Assembly (NCBI RefSeq): GCF_024055635.1
Contig: NZ_JAMXMB010000040.1
Span: 186,001 to 250,000 of the forward strand
DNA from: Microbacterium yannicii
Lineage (GTDB): Bacteria; Actinomycetota; Actinomycetes; Actinomycetales; Microbacteriaceae
Length of the DNA: 64,000 bases
Reading direction: 5' to 3'
The translations under genes were made by a program, and so were the position numbers. Of this stretch, positions 15,681-23,709 are shown in pieces (the stretch's first letter is position 1; the number at the start of each line of letters is the position of its first letter). The notes under the pieces are model-generated. The model saw only the letters and a list, made by a program, of their open reading frames with translations, searched no databases and was not told the origin of the DNA.

Positions 15681-16816
15681 GTGCGATCCCGGTCACGATC
15701 GGGCGACGGATGCCGCTGCCGGCGGCATCCGAGAAGCCCGATGCCTCGGCGCAGGGCGCCGCGGCGACCGCCGGCCGTATGACGGTCGGCGATGCCCTGG
15801 TCGACACGCACGGGCGCGTGCACCGGGATCTGCGAATCTCGCTCACAGACCGCTGCTCGCTGCGGTGCACGTACTGCATGCCCGAGCAGGGCAACGAGTG
15901 GCTCGCGAAGACGAGCATCCTGACGCTGGACGAGATCGAGAGCATCGCGCGGGTCGCCGCGGCTGACGGGATCACCACCTTCCGGCTCACCGGAGGCGAG
16001 CCGCTGCTGCGCACGGACATCGTCGACGTGGTGCGACGGCTCGCGGCGATCACGGGGCCGACCGGGGCTCCGGTCGAGATCGCGATGACGACGAACGGCA
16101 TCCGCCTGCCCGAACTGCTGCCCGCCCTGATCGAGGCGGGCCTCGACCGCCTGAACATCTCGATCGACACGCTGCGTCGCGATCGCTTCCACGAGCTGAC
16201 CCGCCGTGACCGTCTCGACGATGTGCTCGAGGGGATCGCGGCGGCTGCGGCATCCGCTCTGCGTCCGTTGAAACTCAATGCGGTGGCGATGCGCGATGTG
16301 AACGACGACGAGCTGGTGGAGCTGGTCGAGTTCGCGATCGCCCATGACGCCCAGATGCGGTTCATCGAGCAGATGCCGTTGGATGCCGGTCACACCTGGG
16401 ACCGCTCGCGCATGGTCACGCAGGACGAGATCCTCGCCGCGCTCGCCCAGCGGTGGACCCTCACGCCGGTGCCCGGCCGCGGCGGCGCGCCCGCCGCGCG
16501 GTGGACGCTCGATGGCGGTCCTCATTCGGTGGGGGTCATCGCCTCCGTCACCGCCCCGTTCTGCGGGGACTGCGACCGGCTGCGGCTGACCGCCGACGGC
16601 CAGCTGCGCAACTGCCTCTTCTCGACCACCGAGTACGACGTGCTGCCCATCCTCCGACAAGCTCAGGAACCGGTCGCTGAGCCTGTCGAAGCGTCGATCG
16701 ATGCCGGCATCGATGGGATGCTGCGCTCCTGCGTGCACGGCAAGCTTCCCGGCCACGCGATCAACGATCCGGCGTTCCTGCAGCCTGCGCGCGGGATGAA
16801 CGCGATCGGCGGCTGA
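15677..16816 (+). CDS. moaA: GTP 3',8-cyclase MoaA (molybdopterin synthesis)
   Basis: A 379-residue radical SAM enzyme that rearranges GTP in the first step of molybdenum cofactor synthesis. The N-terminal cluster motif is CSLRCTYC (C60, C64, C67), with the SAM-binding TGGEPLL. The C-terminal cluster is CGDC plus a third Cys 13 residues on, and the protein ends in the conserved GG needed for GTP handling. The start is uncertain: GTG 15677, ATG 15710 and ATG 15779 are all possible. Residues about 326-339 (RQAQEPVAEPVEAS) are encoded by an interspersed repeat. fdhD follows one base later. Confidence 0.93.
   Translation: MSAIPVTIGRRMPLPAASEKPDASAQGAAATAGRMTVGDALVDTHGRVHRDLRISLTDRCSLRCTYCMPEQGNEWLAKTSILTLDEIESIARVAAADGITTFRLTGGEPLLRTDIVDVVRRLAAITGPTGAPVEIAMTTNGIRLPELLPALIEAGLDRLNISIDTLRRDRFHELTRRDRLDDVLEGIAAAAASALRPLKLNAVAMRDVNDDELVELVEFAIAHDAQMRFIEQMPLDAGHTWDRSRMVTQDEILAALAQRWTLTPVPGRGGAPAARWTLDGGPHSVGVIASVTAPFCGDCDRLRLTADGQLRNCLFSTTEYDVLPILRQAQEPVAEPVEASIDAGIDGMLRSCVHGKLPGHAINDPAFLQPARGMNAIGG
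16652..16692 (+). repeat. palindromic TTCGACA-GCTCAG repeat inside moaA
   Basis: A 41-base imperfect palindrome with CCGACAAGCTCAGGA on one side and CGCTGAGCCTGTCGAAG on the other. It is in frame inside moaA and encodes RQAQEPVAEPVEA just after the C-terminal iron-sulfur motif, a region that varies in the family. Confidence 0.7.
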
Positions 16817-16817
16817 G

Positions 16818-17741
16818 ATGGGCCGCCTGACGACGCGCGCCCCGGTCACCCGGATCTCGTTCAACGACGGCGAGGCCGCAGTCCGCCGCCGCGCCGATAC
16901 CCTCGTCGTCGAGGAGCCGCTCGAGATCCGCATCGTCGGCGAGCCGCTGACGGTCACCATGCGCACGCCGGGGCACGATCTCGAGCTCGCCGCCGGCTTC
17001 CTGGTGTCGGAGGGCGTGATCGCCGCCGCCGGAGACCTCCGCTCCGCGATCCACTGTGGCGGCCCCGGCACGGGCCCTGCCGCGGCGACCCCGCTGCTGA
17101 CCATCGGCCCCGCGGCGCTCGGCACGCCCGCGTCGACCGAGAACACCTACAACGTGCTCGACATCGCGCTCGCTCCCGGCCTGGAGCCGCTGGTCACCGA
17201 CATCGCCCGGAACTTCTACACGACGAGCTCGTGCGGCGTCTGCGGCACGGCGTCGATCGAGGCCATCGAGAAGCAGTCCCGCTACGACGTGGCGACGGAT
17301 GCCGCGACTCTCGACGCCGCGATGATCACGGGCCTTCCCGACACGCTACGAGCCGGGCAGGCCGTGTTCGAGAAGACCGGAGGCCTGCACGCCGCGGCGC
17401 TGTTCGACGCAGCCTCGGGGGAGCTTCTGGTGCTCCGTGAGGACGTCGGCCGCCACAACGCGGTCGACAAGGTCGTGGGCTGGGCGCTGCTCGAAGACCG
17501 GCTCCCGCTGACCGGGACGGTGCTGCAGGTGTCGGGTCGGGCGAGCTTCGAGCTGGTGCAGAAGGCCGTGATGGCCGGCATCCCGATCCTGTCCGCCGTC
17601 TCGGCGCCCTCGTCGCTCGCGGTGGAGCTCGCCACCGCCTCTGGCCTCACACTCATCGGCTTCGTGCGCGGATCGTCGATGAACGTCTACTCGCGACCCG
17701 ACCGGGTCCTCGTGCCGGCCTCGGCGGCGTCGAAGGTCTGA
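16818..17741 (+). CDS. fdhD: formate dehydrogenase accessory sulfurtransferase FdhD
   Basis: A 307-residue protein. The loop SSCGVCGTASIEA carries the paired catalytic cysteines C139 and C142 that relay sulfur from IscS to the molybdenum centre of formate dehydrogenase. Other conserved parts are VVEEPLEIRI, MRTPGHDLELAAGFLVSEG, DVGRHNAVDK and VSGRASFELVQKA. It starts one base after moaA, so the two are one operon. No formate dehydrogenase gene is present in the window, so the target enzyme must be encoded elsewhere. Confidence 0.96.
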   Translation: MGRLTTRAPVTRISFNDGEAAVRRRADTLVVEEPLEIRIVGEPLTVTMRTPGHDLELAAGFLVSEGVIAAAGDLRSAIHCGGPGTGPAAATPLLTIGPAALGTPASTENTYNVLDIALAPGLEPLVTDIARNFYTTSSCGVCGTASIEAIEKQSRYDVATDAATLDAAMITGLPDTLRAGQAVFEKTGGLHAAALFDAASGELLVLREDVGRHNAVDKVVGWALLEDRLPLTGTVLQVSGRASFELVQKAVMAGIPILSAVSAPSSLAVELATASGLTLIGFVRGSSMNVYSRPDRVLVPASAASKV

Positions 17742-17833
17742 TCCGGCTCAGCCGCGGCGGGACGCGCGCCGCATCCGGTGCTGCGCGGGTCGGCGAGTTC
17801 CGTGCCGGACCCCGAGGACGCCTCCGCGTCGGG

Positions 17834-18208
17834 TCAGAAGAGCTGCCCGAAGATGAGGATCGCGATGAAGAAGACGGCAAGGATGCCGACGATGATCCCC
17901 AGCGTCCTGCCCGAGAGCTTGGCGACGCCCCAGCCGATCAGGACGGGCACCGCGAAGAGGAAGATCGCGACGATCCACCAGAACGTCGAGTAGCCGGCGT
18001 TGCTTGCCTCTTCGAGGCGGCCGCCGAAGAGCTCCTGCGTCGCGGGGTGCGTGGCGAAGCGCACGGCGATCGAGATGGGGACCGCCACGAACACGAACAC
18101 GACGAGACCGATGAGCCAGCCCCAGAGGACGGGGCTGCCGTTACCCGAGAGGACCCCGCCGTGCAGTTCGGGTTCCGGCTGGTGCTGCTGCTGCTTGCCT
18201 GATGCCAT
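17834..18208 (-). CDS. small three-helix membrane protein, unknown function
   Basis: A 124-residue protein with a Gln-rich soluble start (MASGKQQQHQPEPELHG) and three strongly hydrophobic helices (about 28-52, 72-94 and 101-123). The ATG at 18208 follows a TAGAGT hexamer (18216-18221, opposite strand) by seven bases, a leaderless pattern; ATG 18214 is the alternative. I do not recognise a named family. It is convergent with fdhD. Confidence 0.75.
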   Translation of the reverse strand: MASGKQQQHQPEPELHGGVLSGNGSPVLWGWLIGLVVFVFVAVPISIAVRFATHPATQELFGGRLEEASNAGYSTFWWIVAIFLFAVPVLIGWGVAKLSGRTLGIIVGILAVFFIAILIFGQLF

Positions 18209-18264
18209 GCGCATGACTCTAGTGGCGCGCGTCGCGCCCGCATCACGCATGTCGCGTGACATGG

Positions 18265-18302
18265 CGCTGCCCGCCGGTCCTTGGGGGAGGAGGCGGGCAG
18301 CG
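18265..18302 (-). terminator. hairpin after dps
   Basis: Perfect 11-base arms CGCTGCCCGCC (18265-18275) and GGCGGGCAGCG (18292-18302) enclose a 16-base loop. It begins 15 bases past the dps stop on the minus strand. There is no T-run, which is common in GC-rich actinobacteria. Confidence 0.55.
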
Positions 18303-18317
18303 TCGGGGCGCCTGGGA

Positions 18318-18902
18318 TCATCGCCTGGGGGTGCGATTCTCCGCGCTCACCATCCACGAGAGCTGCTCGACACGCTCAAGAATGGCGTGGAGGATGTCTG
18401 CGCTCGTGGGGTCTTCTTCGTCGACGGCGTCATGCACGTCGCGGCACGTCGCGGCCACGTCGTCCAGTCGCTCCGTCATGAGATCGACGACCTCGTTCGT
18501 CGCGATCTCACCCTGCGGGAACTCCGGCAGGGTGGTGTTCTCCGCGACCACATCGCTGCGCCCGTCGGGCAGGGCGTGCAGCGACCGCATGCGCTCGGCC
18601 ACGGTGTCGGCGAAGTCCCTCGCCGCTTCGATGATCTCGTCGAGCTGAAGGTGGGTGTCGCGGAAGTTGCGGCCCACGACGTTCCAGTGGGCCTGCTTGC
18701 CCTGCAGCGAGAGCTCGATGAGGTCGACGAGCACCTTCTGGAGGTTGTCGCTCAGCGTCTCCGACGCCGTGAAGCCGCGCTCGGCGTTCTGCTCAGGCGT
18801 GAGCGAGGCGCCGACTCCGCCGCGTGCCGTGCGGCGCTTGCCCTTGGCGGCGCTGCTCGTGCTCGTCTGAGAGGTGCTCTTCTTCGCGGTCGTCGTCGCC
18901 AC
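18318..18902 (-). CDS. dps: Dps family DNA-protecting ferritin-like protein
   Basis: A 194-residue protein with the Dps ferroxidase signature QAHWNVVGRNFRDTHLQLDEIIEAARDFADTVAERM. It oxidises iron with peroxide, stores it in a 12-mer and can coat DNA. The first 35 or so residues are Lys/Ser/Thr-rich (ATTTAKKSTSQTSTSSAAKGKRRT), a tail that could bind DNA. GTG 18902 was chosen because it has a well-spaced GGAG; ATG 18917 would add five residues and has no clear ribosome site. It is divergent from the amidase and followed by a hairpin. Confidence 0.93.
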   Translation of the reverse strand: MATTTAKKSTSQTSTSSAAKGKRRTARGGVGASLTPEQNAERGFTASETLSDNLQKVLVDLIELSLQGKQAHWNVVGRNFRDTHLQLDEIIEAARDFADTVAERMRSLHALPDGRSDVVAENTTLPEFPQGEIATNEVVDLMTERLDDVAATCRDVHDAVDEEDPTSADILHAILERVEQLSWMVSAENRTPRR

Positions 18903-19120
18903 TGTCGCTCCATTCATCTGATGCCACTCATCTGGTGCCACGCCGCGGCAGGTCCATCGGGGCCAGCCGCGGGGCGCCATCGTGAGGTTTGGGGGCCCGC
19001 TCCCTCTGCGGGATGCTTCGACGGTAGCCAGGAGTGTGCCCACGCGCGTGGGGGTTGCCGTCCGTGCAACCTCGTGCTAGCCGGGACGGAAGGGCCCGAC
19101 GCGTGGTGAGATGGATCGCC

Positions 19121-20533
19121 ATGACTCCGCCGATTCCCGTGCCTGCGTCCGCGGCGTCGATCGCCGCCGCCGTCCGTGCCGGCGACGTCTCCGCACTCGA
19201 GGTCGTCGAGGCGCACCTGGACCGCATCGCCCGCCGCAACCCGGATGTGAACGCGCTCACCGTCGTCTTCGCCGACCGGGCGCGCGCAGCCGCGGCCGAG
19301 ATCGACGCGACAGTCGCCGCCGGGAGCGATCCCGGCCCGCTGGCGGGTGTGCCGTTCTCGGTGAAGGAGAACATCGACCTCACGTGGTCGGCGACCACCA
19401 ACGGCTGGGGCGGGAACGCCGGTGCCGTGCCGGCGCAGGACGCCACGATCGTGCGACGGATGCGGCGGGCAGGGGCCGTGCCGGTGGGTCGGGGCAACAT
19501 GCCCGACTTCGGCATGCGGTGGGATACCGACAACGACCTGTTCGGCCGCACGCTCAACCCGTGGCACTCCGACCGCAGCGCCGGAGGATCCAGCGGCGGC
19601 GACGCGGTCGCGGTGGCGACCGGCATGAGCAGCCTCGGGCTCGGCAATGACTTCGGCGGCTCGCTGCGCCTTCCCGCCTACGCCGCGGGGGTCGTCGGAC
19701 TCCGACCGTCCCAGGGGCGGGTGCCGCGCGCGGCCGTCCGCGGTCAGTCTGTCGCCCTCACGCTCCAGCAGTTCTCGGTGAACGGACCCTTGGCGCGCAC
19801 CGTCGACGATGCCGCCCTCGCGCTGGGCGTGATGGAGGGCTGGGATGCCGATGACCCGGTGTCCGCGTCGGCGCCGGCGCCGGTGCCGAGCGGCGCGGGA
19901 GCGCCGCGGCGGGTGGGCGTGGTGAGAGACGCCCCGGGCGCCGGTGCCGATCCCGACGTTGCTGCCGGAATCGCGCGGGCCGCGGCATCCCTCGTCCGCG
20001 ACGGCTGGGATGTCGTCCCCGTGGACGCGCCGCGACTCGAGGAGGCGGCCGTGCTGTGGCGCCGCCTGTCGTGCACCGACATGCTCATCTCCCTCGACCC
20101 CGCCGCGCTGGGCCAGCCCCTCGGGCGCTCGGCCACCGCTTTCCTGCGCGACAGCACCGCGGCCGCGCGCCCCTACGAGACGGCACGCGAGTATGCCGAG
20201 GCGTGGGCGCAGCGTGCTGCGATCGCCGCCGACTGGCGCCGGCTGCAGGTGGAGGTTCCGCTGCTTCTGGGCCCGGTGTCCGCGTCGCGCCTGCGCGGAC
20301 CGGACTACGACCTCGGCGGAAGCGAGCCCGCCGATCGAGCATGGCGGGACCTCTGGCTCACCGTCGCGGCGAACTTCCTCGGGCTGCCCGCACTCGCGCT
20401 GCCGACGGGGCTCGGCGAGGACGGCATGCCGACCGGGGTGCAGCTCATCGGCCCGCTCTGGGGCGAGGACATCCTGCTCGACGCGGGCCGCGCGGTCGAG
20501 GCCGGCGTTCCGCGGCTGCCGGCACTCTTCTAG
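19121..20533 (+). CDS. amidase signature family protein
   Basis: A 470-residue serine hydrolase of the amidase signature family. The Ser-cisSer-Lys triad is readable: the Lys in PFSVKENIDL, the cis-Ser and nucleophile in RSAGGSSGGDAVAVATGMSSLGLGND. It cleaves C-N amide bonds, but the natural substrate is unknown. It is not GatA, because no gatC/gatB partner is near and the substrate region differs. ATG 19121 gives the normal family length; an upstream extension has no homology. Confidence 0.9.
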   Translation: MTPPIPVPASAASIAAAVRAGDVSALEVVEAHLDRIARRNPDVNALTVVFADRARAAAAEIDATVAAGSDPGPLAGVPFSVKENIDLTWSATTNGWGGNAGAVPAQDATIVRRMRRAGAVPVGRGNMPDFGMRWDTDNDLFGRTLNPWHSDRSAGGSSGGDAVAVATGMSSLGLGNDFGGSLRLPAYAAGVVGLRPSQGRVPRAAVRGQSVALTLQQFSVNGPLARTVDDAALALGVMEGWDADDPVSASAPAPVPSGAGAPRRVGVVRDAPGAGADPDVAAGIARAAASLVRDGWDVVPVDAPRLEEAAVLWRRLSCTDMLISLDPAALGQPLGRSATAFLRDSTAAARPYETAREYAEAWAQRAAIAADWRRLQVEVPLLLGPVSASRLRGPDYDLGGSEPADRAWRDLWLTVAANFLGLPALALPTGLGEDGMPTGVQLIGPLWGEDILLDAGRAVEAGVPRLPALF

Positions 20534-20643
20534 CGCGAGGCCGCCCACCGCGTCACGATGGGGCGGGGCAGGTCGGCGTGGCGTGCGTATCAGCGCCACC
20601 CACTCCTCCTCCTCCTCCCAGACGGAAGACGATCGGAGAGCCC

Positions 20644-21591
20644 ATGTCTCGCACACGCGCGTCGCAGGTGGCACTGCCGGATCTGCGCGGGCGGACGGCA
20701 CTCGTGACCGGCGCGAGCGACGGCGTGGGCGTCGAGATCGCGCGCGGACTCGCCGGTGCCGGCGCGGATCTGGTGCTTCCCGTGCGCAATCGCGATAAGG
20801 GAGCGCGGGTGATCGACATGATCCGCGCCGGCGCGCCCGACGTCCGGGTGAGTCTTCGCGATCTCGACCTTGCGCGCCTGGCGTCGGTCGATGCGCTCGC
20901 CGCAGCCCTGAGCGCCGAGCGGGCACCGCTGGACATCGTCGTTCTCAATGCGGGGATCGTGCTTCTCGGCGACGCCGAACGCCACGTGAGCCCCGACGGT
21001 TTCGAGCTGCACTTCCAGACGAACTTCCTCGGGCACTTCGCACTGACCACGGCGCTGCTGCCCCTGCTGCAGGAGCACGGCACACGTGTCGTCGTGCAGC
21101 TGAGCCTCGCGGCAGCCGTCGCCCGGCCGGACTGGAACGACCTGCAGAGCGAGCGCCGCTACTCGCCGCTGCGGGCCTACGGTGCGTCGAAGGCGGCGCT
21201 GGGGCTGTTCGCCTACGAGCTCGCCCGTCGATCGGCCGCCGCGGGATGGGGTATCTCGGTGCAGCTCAGTCATCCCGGCGTGGTGCCCGACACGGGGATC
21301 GCACCGGCGATGCGTGCACGTCAGCGCAGCGATGCCGGGCGGCGACTCGCGCTGCGCCTGGGCAACACCCCTACACAGGCGGCGCAGCCGGCCCTGCGCG
21401 CCGCAGTGACGGACGCGGAACCCCGCACAGCGCCGCCAGGCTTCTTCGGACCGTCGGGCGTGATGCACTTCGGTGGCGCAGCGGAGGCCGTGCGACCGTA
21501 CCGACGCCTCGCCGACCCCGCGGCCGGTGCGCGGATGTGGGCGATCGCCGAGAAGATGCTGCGGGACCGCGCGGACGCCGTGCGGGCGTGA
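20644..21591 (+). CDS. short-chain dehydrogenase/reductase
   Basis: A 315-residue SDR of the retinol-dehydrogenase/protochlorophyllide-reductase-like group. The cofactor motif is TGASDGVGVEIARGLA (about 22-37), the structural motif is VLNAGI, the catalytic Ser is in VVVQLSLAA, and the active YGASK motif is near residue 179. It uses NAD(P)H on an unknown carbonyl or alcohol. ATG 20644 was chosen because the upstream open frame lies antisense-like to the amidase tail. A C-terminal extension of about 60 residues follows the core fold. Confidence 0.9.
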   Translation: MSRTRASQVALPDLRGRTALVTGASDGVGVEIARGLAGAGADLVLPVRNRDKGARVIDMIRAGAPDVRVSLRDLDLARLASVDALAAALSAERAPLDIVVLNAGIVLLGDAERHVSPDGFELHFQTNFLGHFALTTALLPLLQEHGTRVVVQLSLAAAVARPDWNDLQSERRYSPLRAYGASKAALGLFAYELARRSAAAGWGISVQLSHPGVVPDTGIAPAMRARQRSDAGRRLALRLGNTPTQAAQPALRAAVTDAEPRTAPPGFFGPSGVMHFGGAAEAVRPYRRLADPAAGARMWAIAEKMLRDRADAVRA

Positions 21592-21693
21592 GTGCCGCCT
21601 CGCCGCGACGCCGGAAGGGTCGGAGCGCCGCCTCGCCGCGCCGCCGGCGCGGGTCGGCGCGCCAGCACGCCGTGGTGGACTGCGGACGCCGGC

Positions 21694-21900
21694 CTACGGG
21701 ATCGGCGACTCCGGTGCTTCCGGCGTCTGCGGGAACGGCGGCTCCTCGGGATGCGGCGCGAGCGGCTCTTCGGGCCACGGAGCCGGAGGCTCGCTCGGCT
21801 GCGGCGCGGGGGAGTCCGGGCCGGGCGCGCTGGGCCCGGCGGGAGCCTCACCCGGCGGGGTCTGATCGGGCAGGGGCTCCGGGATCGTGGGGTCGGTCAT
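21694..21900 (-). CDS. 68-residue proline/glutamate-rich peptide
   Basis: A small acidic protein rich in Pro, Glu and Ala with repeated PEEP and PAP units (PAPWPEEPLAPHPEEPPFPQTPE). It has no hydrophobic segment or signal peptide and is probably disordered. A strong ribosome site (GGAGGAGCT directly before the ATG) shows that it is translated. No family is recognised. It sits between the SDR and the divergent trhO. Confidence 0.7.
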   Translation of the reverse strand: MTDPTIPEPLPDQTPPGEAPAGPSAPGPDSPAPQPSEPPAPWPEEPLAPHPEEPPFPQTPEAPESPIP

Positions 21901-22048
21901 AGCTCCTCCAATGAGGGTCGTGGCGTGGTCCGCCTCTCCACCCCCACACTCCTGCGGCCGGGCTCGCGCTGCGAGCCCCTTGACGTCGAACCGGCTCGGA
22001 AGTAACCGCGCGTGCGGAGGACCTCTGCGGCGTCCGTAGGGTGGAGGG

Positions 22049-22792
22049 GTGGCATCCGTTCTCAACATCTCGGCGTATCTGTTCACGCACATCGCCGACG
22101 CTCCCGCGCTGCGGCCGAGGCTGAGCGATCAGGCGGTCGCCGCGGGGCTGAAGGGCACCATCCTCCTGGCCGAAGAGGGGATCAATCTGTTCCTGGCGGG
22201 GGATGCCGTCTCCCTGCGCGGCTTCGTCGCCGAACTTCGGGCCGACTCGCGCTTCGCCGCGCTGACGACGAAGGAGAGCTGGTCCGCTGCGCAGCCGTTC
22301 GGCAGGATGCTGGTCAAGGTGAAGCGCGAGATCATCCGCATGGATCACCCCACGATCCGTCCCGAGGCGGATCGCGCGCCCGCGGTCGCACCCGAGACGC
22401 TGCGGCGCTGGCTCGAGCGGGGACGAGACGACGAGGGACGCGAGGTCGTGCTGCTCGACACGCGCAACGCGTTCGAGGTCGACTACGGCTCGTTCGACGG
22501 CGCCCTGGACTGGCGCCTCGAGCGGTTCACCCAGTTCCCGGATGCCGTGGCCGCCGCTGCAGCGGACCTCGACGGCAAGACCGTGGTGAGCTACTGCACC
22601 GGCGGCATCCGCTGCGAGAAGGCGGCGATCTACCTGCGCGGGGCCGGCGTGCAGGCGTACCAGCTGGACGGCGGCATCCTCGGATACTTCGAGCAGGTCG
22701 GCGGTGACCACTGGAGCGGGGACTGCTTCGTGTTCGACGAGCGCGAAGCGCTCACGCCGGCGCTGACCCCCCGCCGCGAGGTGCTCGTATGA
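22049..22792 (+). CDS. trhO: tRNA uridine(34) hydroxylase TrhO (rhodanese-like, UPF0176)
   Basis: A 247-residue protein. An N-terminal ferredoxin-like part (LKGTILLAEEGINLFLAG) is followed by a rhodanese domain with the active CTGGIRCEKAA loop (catalytic Cys near 187). TrhO makes 5-hydroxyuridine at tRNA position 34 in an oxygen-dependent reaction. GTG 22049 sits six bases after TAGGGT (22037-22042), indicating leaderless initiation. Its stop overlaps the next ATG by four bases (ATGA), so the two genes are coupled. Confidence 0.93.
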   Translation: MASVLNISAYLFTHIADAPALRPRLSDQAVAAGLKGTILLAEEGINLFLAGDAVSLRGFVAELRADSRFAALTTKESWSAAQPFGRMLVKVKREIIRMDHPTIRPEADRAPAVAPETLRRWLERGRDDEGREVVLLDTRNAFEVDYGSFDGALDWRLERFTQFPDAVAAAAADLDGKTVVSYCTGGIRCEKAAIYLRGAGVQAYQLDGGILGYFEQVGGDHWSGDCFVFDEREALTPALTPRREVLV

Positions 22793-23190
22793 CCTCCGGG
22801 TCGAGAGCCGCCGCAGGCGCGCGCCCGAGCGGACGAACGGTGGCACTCGCGCTCGCGATCGACGTGGTGCTCGTGGTCGCGTTCGCCGCTGTCGGACGTG
22901 CCAGCCATGACTCCGACGTGTGGGGCGGCCTCTGGCAGACGGCGTGGCCCTTCCTCGCGGGCCTCGCGGCCGGCTGGCTCGTCACGCTCGCGTGGCGGGC
23001 ACCCGCCGCACCCGTGCGAACCGGTCTCGGCGTGTGGGCGATCACCGTGGGCGGAGGGATGCTGCTGCGCGCGGCGACCGGTCAGGGCACGGCACTCCCG
23101 TTCATCATCGTCGCCTCCGTGACGCTGCTCGTCGGCCTGGTCGGGTGGCGCGTGATCGCTGCCGTCGTGCGCCGCGCGCGTCAGCGCTGA
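22789..23190 (+). CDS. DUF3054 membrane protein
   Basis: A 133-residue protein with four hydrophobic helices, including VALALAIDVVLVVAFAAVGRASH and GLWQTAWPFLAGLAAGWLV, the DUF3054 pattern. The role is unknown. It is translated in a four-base overlap with trhO. Length and helix number match the family. Confidence 0.87.
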   Translation: MTSGSRAAAGARPSGRTVALALAIDVVLVVAFAAVGRASHDSDVWGGLWQTAWPFLAGLAAGWLVTLAWRAPAAPVRTGLGVWAITVGGGMLLRAATGQGTALPFIIVASVTLLVGLVGWRVIAAVVRRARQR

Positions 23191-23207
23191 GGGCGGACGT
23201 CACCGGG

Positions 23208-23273
23208 GGAGGAGATGTGACGAGGGGAGGAGGTTTCAACCCTCAACGGTCCTCCGCTCCTCCCATCTCCTCC
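23208..23273. repeat. purine/pyrimidine inverted repeat after DUF3054
   Basis: GGAGGAGATG (23208-23217) pairs perfectly with CATCTCCTCC (23264-23273), and inner GAGGAGG/CCTCC tracts extend the pairing. It lies between convergent genes and could terminate the trhO-DUF3054 unit. Confidence 0.45.
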
Positions 23274-23351
23274 GCTCACGACGCCAGCGGGAGGACGCAA
23301 GCGGGGTGATGCCGCAATGCGGGTCCCGTGCCCGGGGAGTGAACGGATGCT

Positions 23352-23383
23352 GGGCGCCCCGCTCCGACGGGAGCGCGGGGCCC
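23352..23383 (-). terminator. GC-rich hairpin after the 99-residue membrane protein
   Basis: GGGCGCCCCGCTCC is followed after three bases by GGGAGCGCGGGGCCC. These form a bulged stem of about 12 pairs, six bases beyond the stop of the minus-strand gene ending at 23390. Confidence 0.5.
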
Positions 23384-23389
23384 CGGCGG

Positions 23390-23689
23390 TCACGTGGTCT
23401 TGCGGAGGCCCGTCTCGATCACGATCCGGTTGCCGTCGATCACGCCGGGGCCGTCGCCGGGGGTCGGTGCGGGAGCGGGAGTGATCTGTTCCGCCTCCCA
23501 CACGGCGCGAGCGTTCTCGGCCGTCGGGTGGAAGAACTCGTCGATGCCGAGCAGTCCTCCCGACGAGTGCGAGGGCGCTTCGCCCCGGCTCCGCCGGCGA
23601 CGTGTGTCGATCGCGAACCACAGGAAGTACACCGGCAGGGCGACCGCGGCCGTGAGGAACCCCCACACCGTGACGCCGCCCATGTCCAT
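23390..23689 (-). CDS. 99-residue single-helix membrane protein
   Basis: A short protein with one N-terminal helix (VWGFLTAAVALPVYFLWFAID, about 8-28), an Arg cluster (TRRRRSRG) and a cytosolic tail that ends VIDGNRIVIETGLRKTT. The tail contains the conserved-looking GIDEFFHPTAENARAVWEAEQ. ATG 23689 follows TACGCT (23696-23701, opposite strand) by six bases, a leaderless arrangement. No family is recognised. It lies only 20 bases downstream of the next gene's stop but has its own promoter signal. Confidence 0.75.
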   Translation of the reverse strand: MDMGGVTVWGFLTAAVALPVYFLWFAIDTRRRRSRGEAPSHSSGGLLGIDEFFHPTAENARAVWEAEQITPAPAPTPGDGPGVIDGNRIVIETGLRKTT

Positions 23690-23709
23690 GACGACAGCGT
23701 ACGTCGCCG

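Noticed and set aside
10891..15966. A 1691-codon open frame on the plus strand
   Set aside because: It is antisense to cydDC and cydBA and made of Arg/Glu/Asp-rich shadow sequence; the minus-strand genes have full homology.
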